Origin: Siniperca chuatsi | Lineage: Eukaryota > Chordata > Actinopteri > Centrarchiformes > Sinipercidae | NCBI RefSeq assembly: GCF_020085105.1 | Contig: NC_058045.1 | Span: 13,799,833 to 13,863,832, forward strand | Direction of reading: 5' to 3' | Length of the DNA: 64,000 bases | In this document: piece after piece, positions 62,001 through 64,000 of the stretch | How positions within the stretch are numbered: the first letter of the stretch is position 1 | How the letters are laid out: each line of letters opens with the position of its first letter | The notes under the pieces: generated by a model | Seen by the model: the letters and a program-made list of their open reading frames with translations, nothing else | The model's database searches: none | Told to the model about the DNA's origin: nothing | Translations under genes and position numbers: made by a program

Positions 62001-63383
62001 TTGTGTTATATCAACAAGCAACATATTTGGGATTTCAATCTAAATCAGGAATTCCGCCGTGATGGCAGTGACCTTCACATGGTCCAACGTATCGGCCTGG
62101 TTGAGGCTCTGTGTGGCTTCCAGTTGACTGTCACTCACCTTGATGGACGCCAGTTGCTTGTCAAATACCCACCTGGCAAGGTCATCGAGCCAGGTAAACA
62201 TATCTTCATACCACATTAATTTTACTTATAATTTTACTTTTAATTACTGCTTTTTTTGTTCTATTATAATGCACAAAAGATGATTGCTCTTAGATTTATT
62301 GTTTACTGCAGCTATTAAAAGCCTCTCCATGTCGGCAGAGCTCCCCTGAAACTCTTAAGGGGCGGTGGTGCAAACTTTTATTTTTGGGACAAAAAAACTG
62401 ATATTTTGGAAAAGCAAGCCACACTGACACTAATGGATTGCAGGCCGATCCACTTATACATGGAATAACATCAGAAATGTTGGTTGCTGTACTAAGCACA
62501 GTGAGAAAAAACATGAGCCAAATTGCTGGTAAATTTTCGATTTGGCAGCTAGATTTACTTTCTCTACCAGCCATTTTTGCAGCTAACATCAGCCATCTTG
62601 TCGTTTATAAATATCTATAATTACCTGGTAAATATTAAATGTGTGTAATACACAATTAACTATGGTTTGTGCACAAAAATATTATATATATTTTTAACCC
62701 ATTTCTTACCTATTTAATGTCTTAGGCAATCACATTCACGTTTTCATGACAGTTAAAACTTGAGGAATTGGAATGTACTAGTAGTTTTCTTATCTTGTGT
62801 GTAAATATATAACAAATCCCAAATAATAGGATTTTAAATTGTTATTGTAGCACATCATAATATGCCAAAAGCAAAGTGGTGTGCATATTTAATATGCACA
62901 CCACTTTGCTTTTGGCATATTATGATAGCAATGTTTTTAATTACCTGACAATTCTGTGGCAGGCTGTATTCGAATGGTGAAGGGAGAGGGAATGCCTCAG
63001 TATAGAAACCCATTTGAGAAGGGAGACCTTTACATCAAGTTTGACGTCCAATTCCCTGAAAACAACTGGATTAGCCCCGAAAAACTAAATGTGAGTCGCA
63101 ATCGTTAAACATCCTGATTTGCACAATTTTAACTCCAGTAAGCTTGAATGACGGTGGTGTCGTGATGTATTAAAAAACAATTCATTTCTTTCAGGAACTA
63201 GAGTGCTTGCTGCCTGCTCGTGCTGAAAATCCTGTTATTGCAGCAGATGCAGAGGAAGTTGACCTGACAGATTTTGACAAGAGTCAAGGGTCAGGAGGTG
63301 GAGCCAGGAGAGAGGCCTACAATGATAGTTCTGATGAGGAAGGGGGCCATCATGGCCCAGGGGTGCAGTGCGCACACCAATAG
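59030..63383 (+). CDS. dnaja2: DnaJ homolog subfamily A member 2, 9 coding exons
   Basis: Type I Hsp40 co-chaperone that stimulates Hsc70/Hsp70 ATPase activity and delivers unfolded clients. Exons: 59030-59107, 60456-60515, 60943-61169, 61256-61336, 61493-61626, 61719-61915, 62049-62193, 62963-63090, 63195-63383. Phases close to exactly 412 residues, the human length. The J domain has HPD at 36-38 ([13 protein letters not shown]). It is followed by a Gly-rich linker ([10 protein letters not shown], then [11 protein letters not shown]) and four zinc-finger repeats ([32 protein letters not shown]). The client-binding C-terminal domain includes [20 protein letters not shown]. The end GPGVQCAHQ keeps the CaaX farnesylation box. 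DNAJA2 signatures such as [18 protein letters not shown] separate it from DNAJA1 and DNAJA4. Intron 7 holds a long palindrome. Confidence 0.98.
59108..60455 (+). other. dnaja2 intron 1, AACGTTA-rich
   Basis: No exon is seen. The first 700 bp carry repeated words GTAACGTTAGC, GAGTTAACGTTT, CTAACGTTACC and TAACGTTAATG, the same vocabulary found upstream of ppp6r2. Confidence 0.5.
62854..62926. repeat. Near-perfect palindrome, 36-bp arms with 1-nt spacer
   Basis: The left arm (62854-62889, starting ATCATAATATGCCAAAAG) is the exact reverse complement of the right arm (62891-62926, ending CTTTTGGCATATTATGAT), with a single T between. It lies in dnaja2 intron 7, about 35 bp before the exon 8 acceptor. 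Transcribed RNA would form a fully paired hairpin. Confidence 0.95.
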
Positions 63384-64000
63384 AAAGACTCATACATAAA
63401 GACATGCACACACATAACACATAAATACATGAACATCCCTCGAGTACCATCGCTAACACCATTCAAGACTTGATGCACATCCATGCACATTTCTCTCCTT
63501 TCATGATTCCAATGAAAATGAGACATACACAAATACATATACAGGTATATCCACCCTCCTCAGTTCCATGGTGCCCATAAGTCAGATGTGTGGATGCTGG
63601 ATGTGTGATGACCATTTTGTGTTTATGGACAGTAGTGCTCATCAAAGCCTTCAGCAAGAAGGTGGTCTCAGTCTCAGAGGTCATTGACTGAACATGACTT
63701 TGACTTCCCTATTTTCATCCTAGGCTTTTCCCTTTCACTGTGGGAAACACCAGTCTAGTGTATAAAATGCAAATATTGTTGACTATCTTGTATAATGTGT
63801 AGTTTAGTCTATCACACACAAGCGCATGCTGCTTTCTTGCTGAAGATCTTGCACATATAGATCCAGGGTCCGGACACTATAGAGAAATCACCACACCTGT
63901 TTAAATTTCAATGTGTCCCTGCTATCAGAGTGCTCTGCTATCATGAGAGCTGACCTGATTACGGCCCTAAAAATGCGTCCTCTGCACAGCCTGCTGAGAA
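63384..64000 (+). other. Start of the dnaja2 3' untranslated region
   Basis: No further exon or poly(A) signal is evident before the window ends, so the transcript probably continues beyond 64000. Confidence 0.6.

Overview
The window is nuclear DNA of a vertebrate, most probably a percomorph teleost. Every gene is split by canonical GT-AG introns. Proteins are close to human orthologues in length and motif order, (CA)n/(TG)n microsatellites are frequent, and the intergenic DNA holds fish-type SINEs, small hAT-like elements, an L2-type LINE, a piggyBac relic and a Penelope-like element. The organism call is inference; the gene calls rest on exon-by-exon reading with phase checks.

Layout: lmf2 (+, 863-7413), miox (-, 8335-12590), adm2 (-, 17010-22140), a MOB2-like gene (-, 28312-33761), ppp6r2 (-, 38478-52927, with a probable non-coding first exon near 54.9 kb), a Penelope-like element (55812-57972) and dnaja2 (+, 59030-63383). 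lmf2 and miox converge. ppp6r2 and dnaja2 diverge, with the Penelope element and a hAT-like element between them. The assembled reading frames give 730 (Lmf2), 286 (Miox), 165 (Adm2), 227 (Mob2-like), 926 (Ppp6r2) and 412 (Dnaja2) residues, each closed by a stop codon.

The block ppp6r2-adm2-miox-lmf2 matches, in order and relative orientation, the human 22q13.33 block PPP6R2-SBF1-ADM2-MIOX-LMF2. Here a MOB2-like gene lies where SBF1 would be, and dnaja2 (16q in human) flanks the block. The genes are functionally unrelated: ER lipase maturation, inositol catabolism, a calcitonin-family peptide hormone, NDR/LATS kinase signalling, PP6 phosphatase targeting and an Hsp70 co-chaperone. They share a neighbourhood, not a pathway.

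Mobile DNA fills much of the rest. Best supported are a Penelope-like element with a 12-bp target-site duplication and a fold-back 5' end; a retroposon in miox intron 1 with a perfect 15-bp duplication; a hAT-like element at 58.06 kb with a near-perfect 8-bp duplication; and a cluster of relics in two ppp6r2 introns (hAT BED finger, L2 LINE with a nested repeat, broken piggyBac). I saw no CRISPR array and no functional tRNA or rRNA gene. I found no wholly undescribed system; the most unusual structures are the fold-back Penelope insertion and a 73-bp near-perfect palindrome in dnaja2 intron 7.
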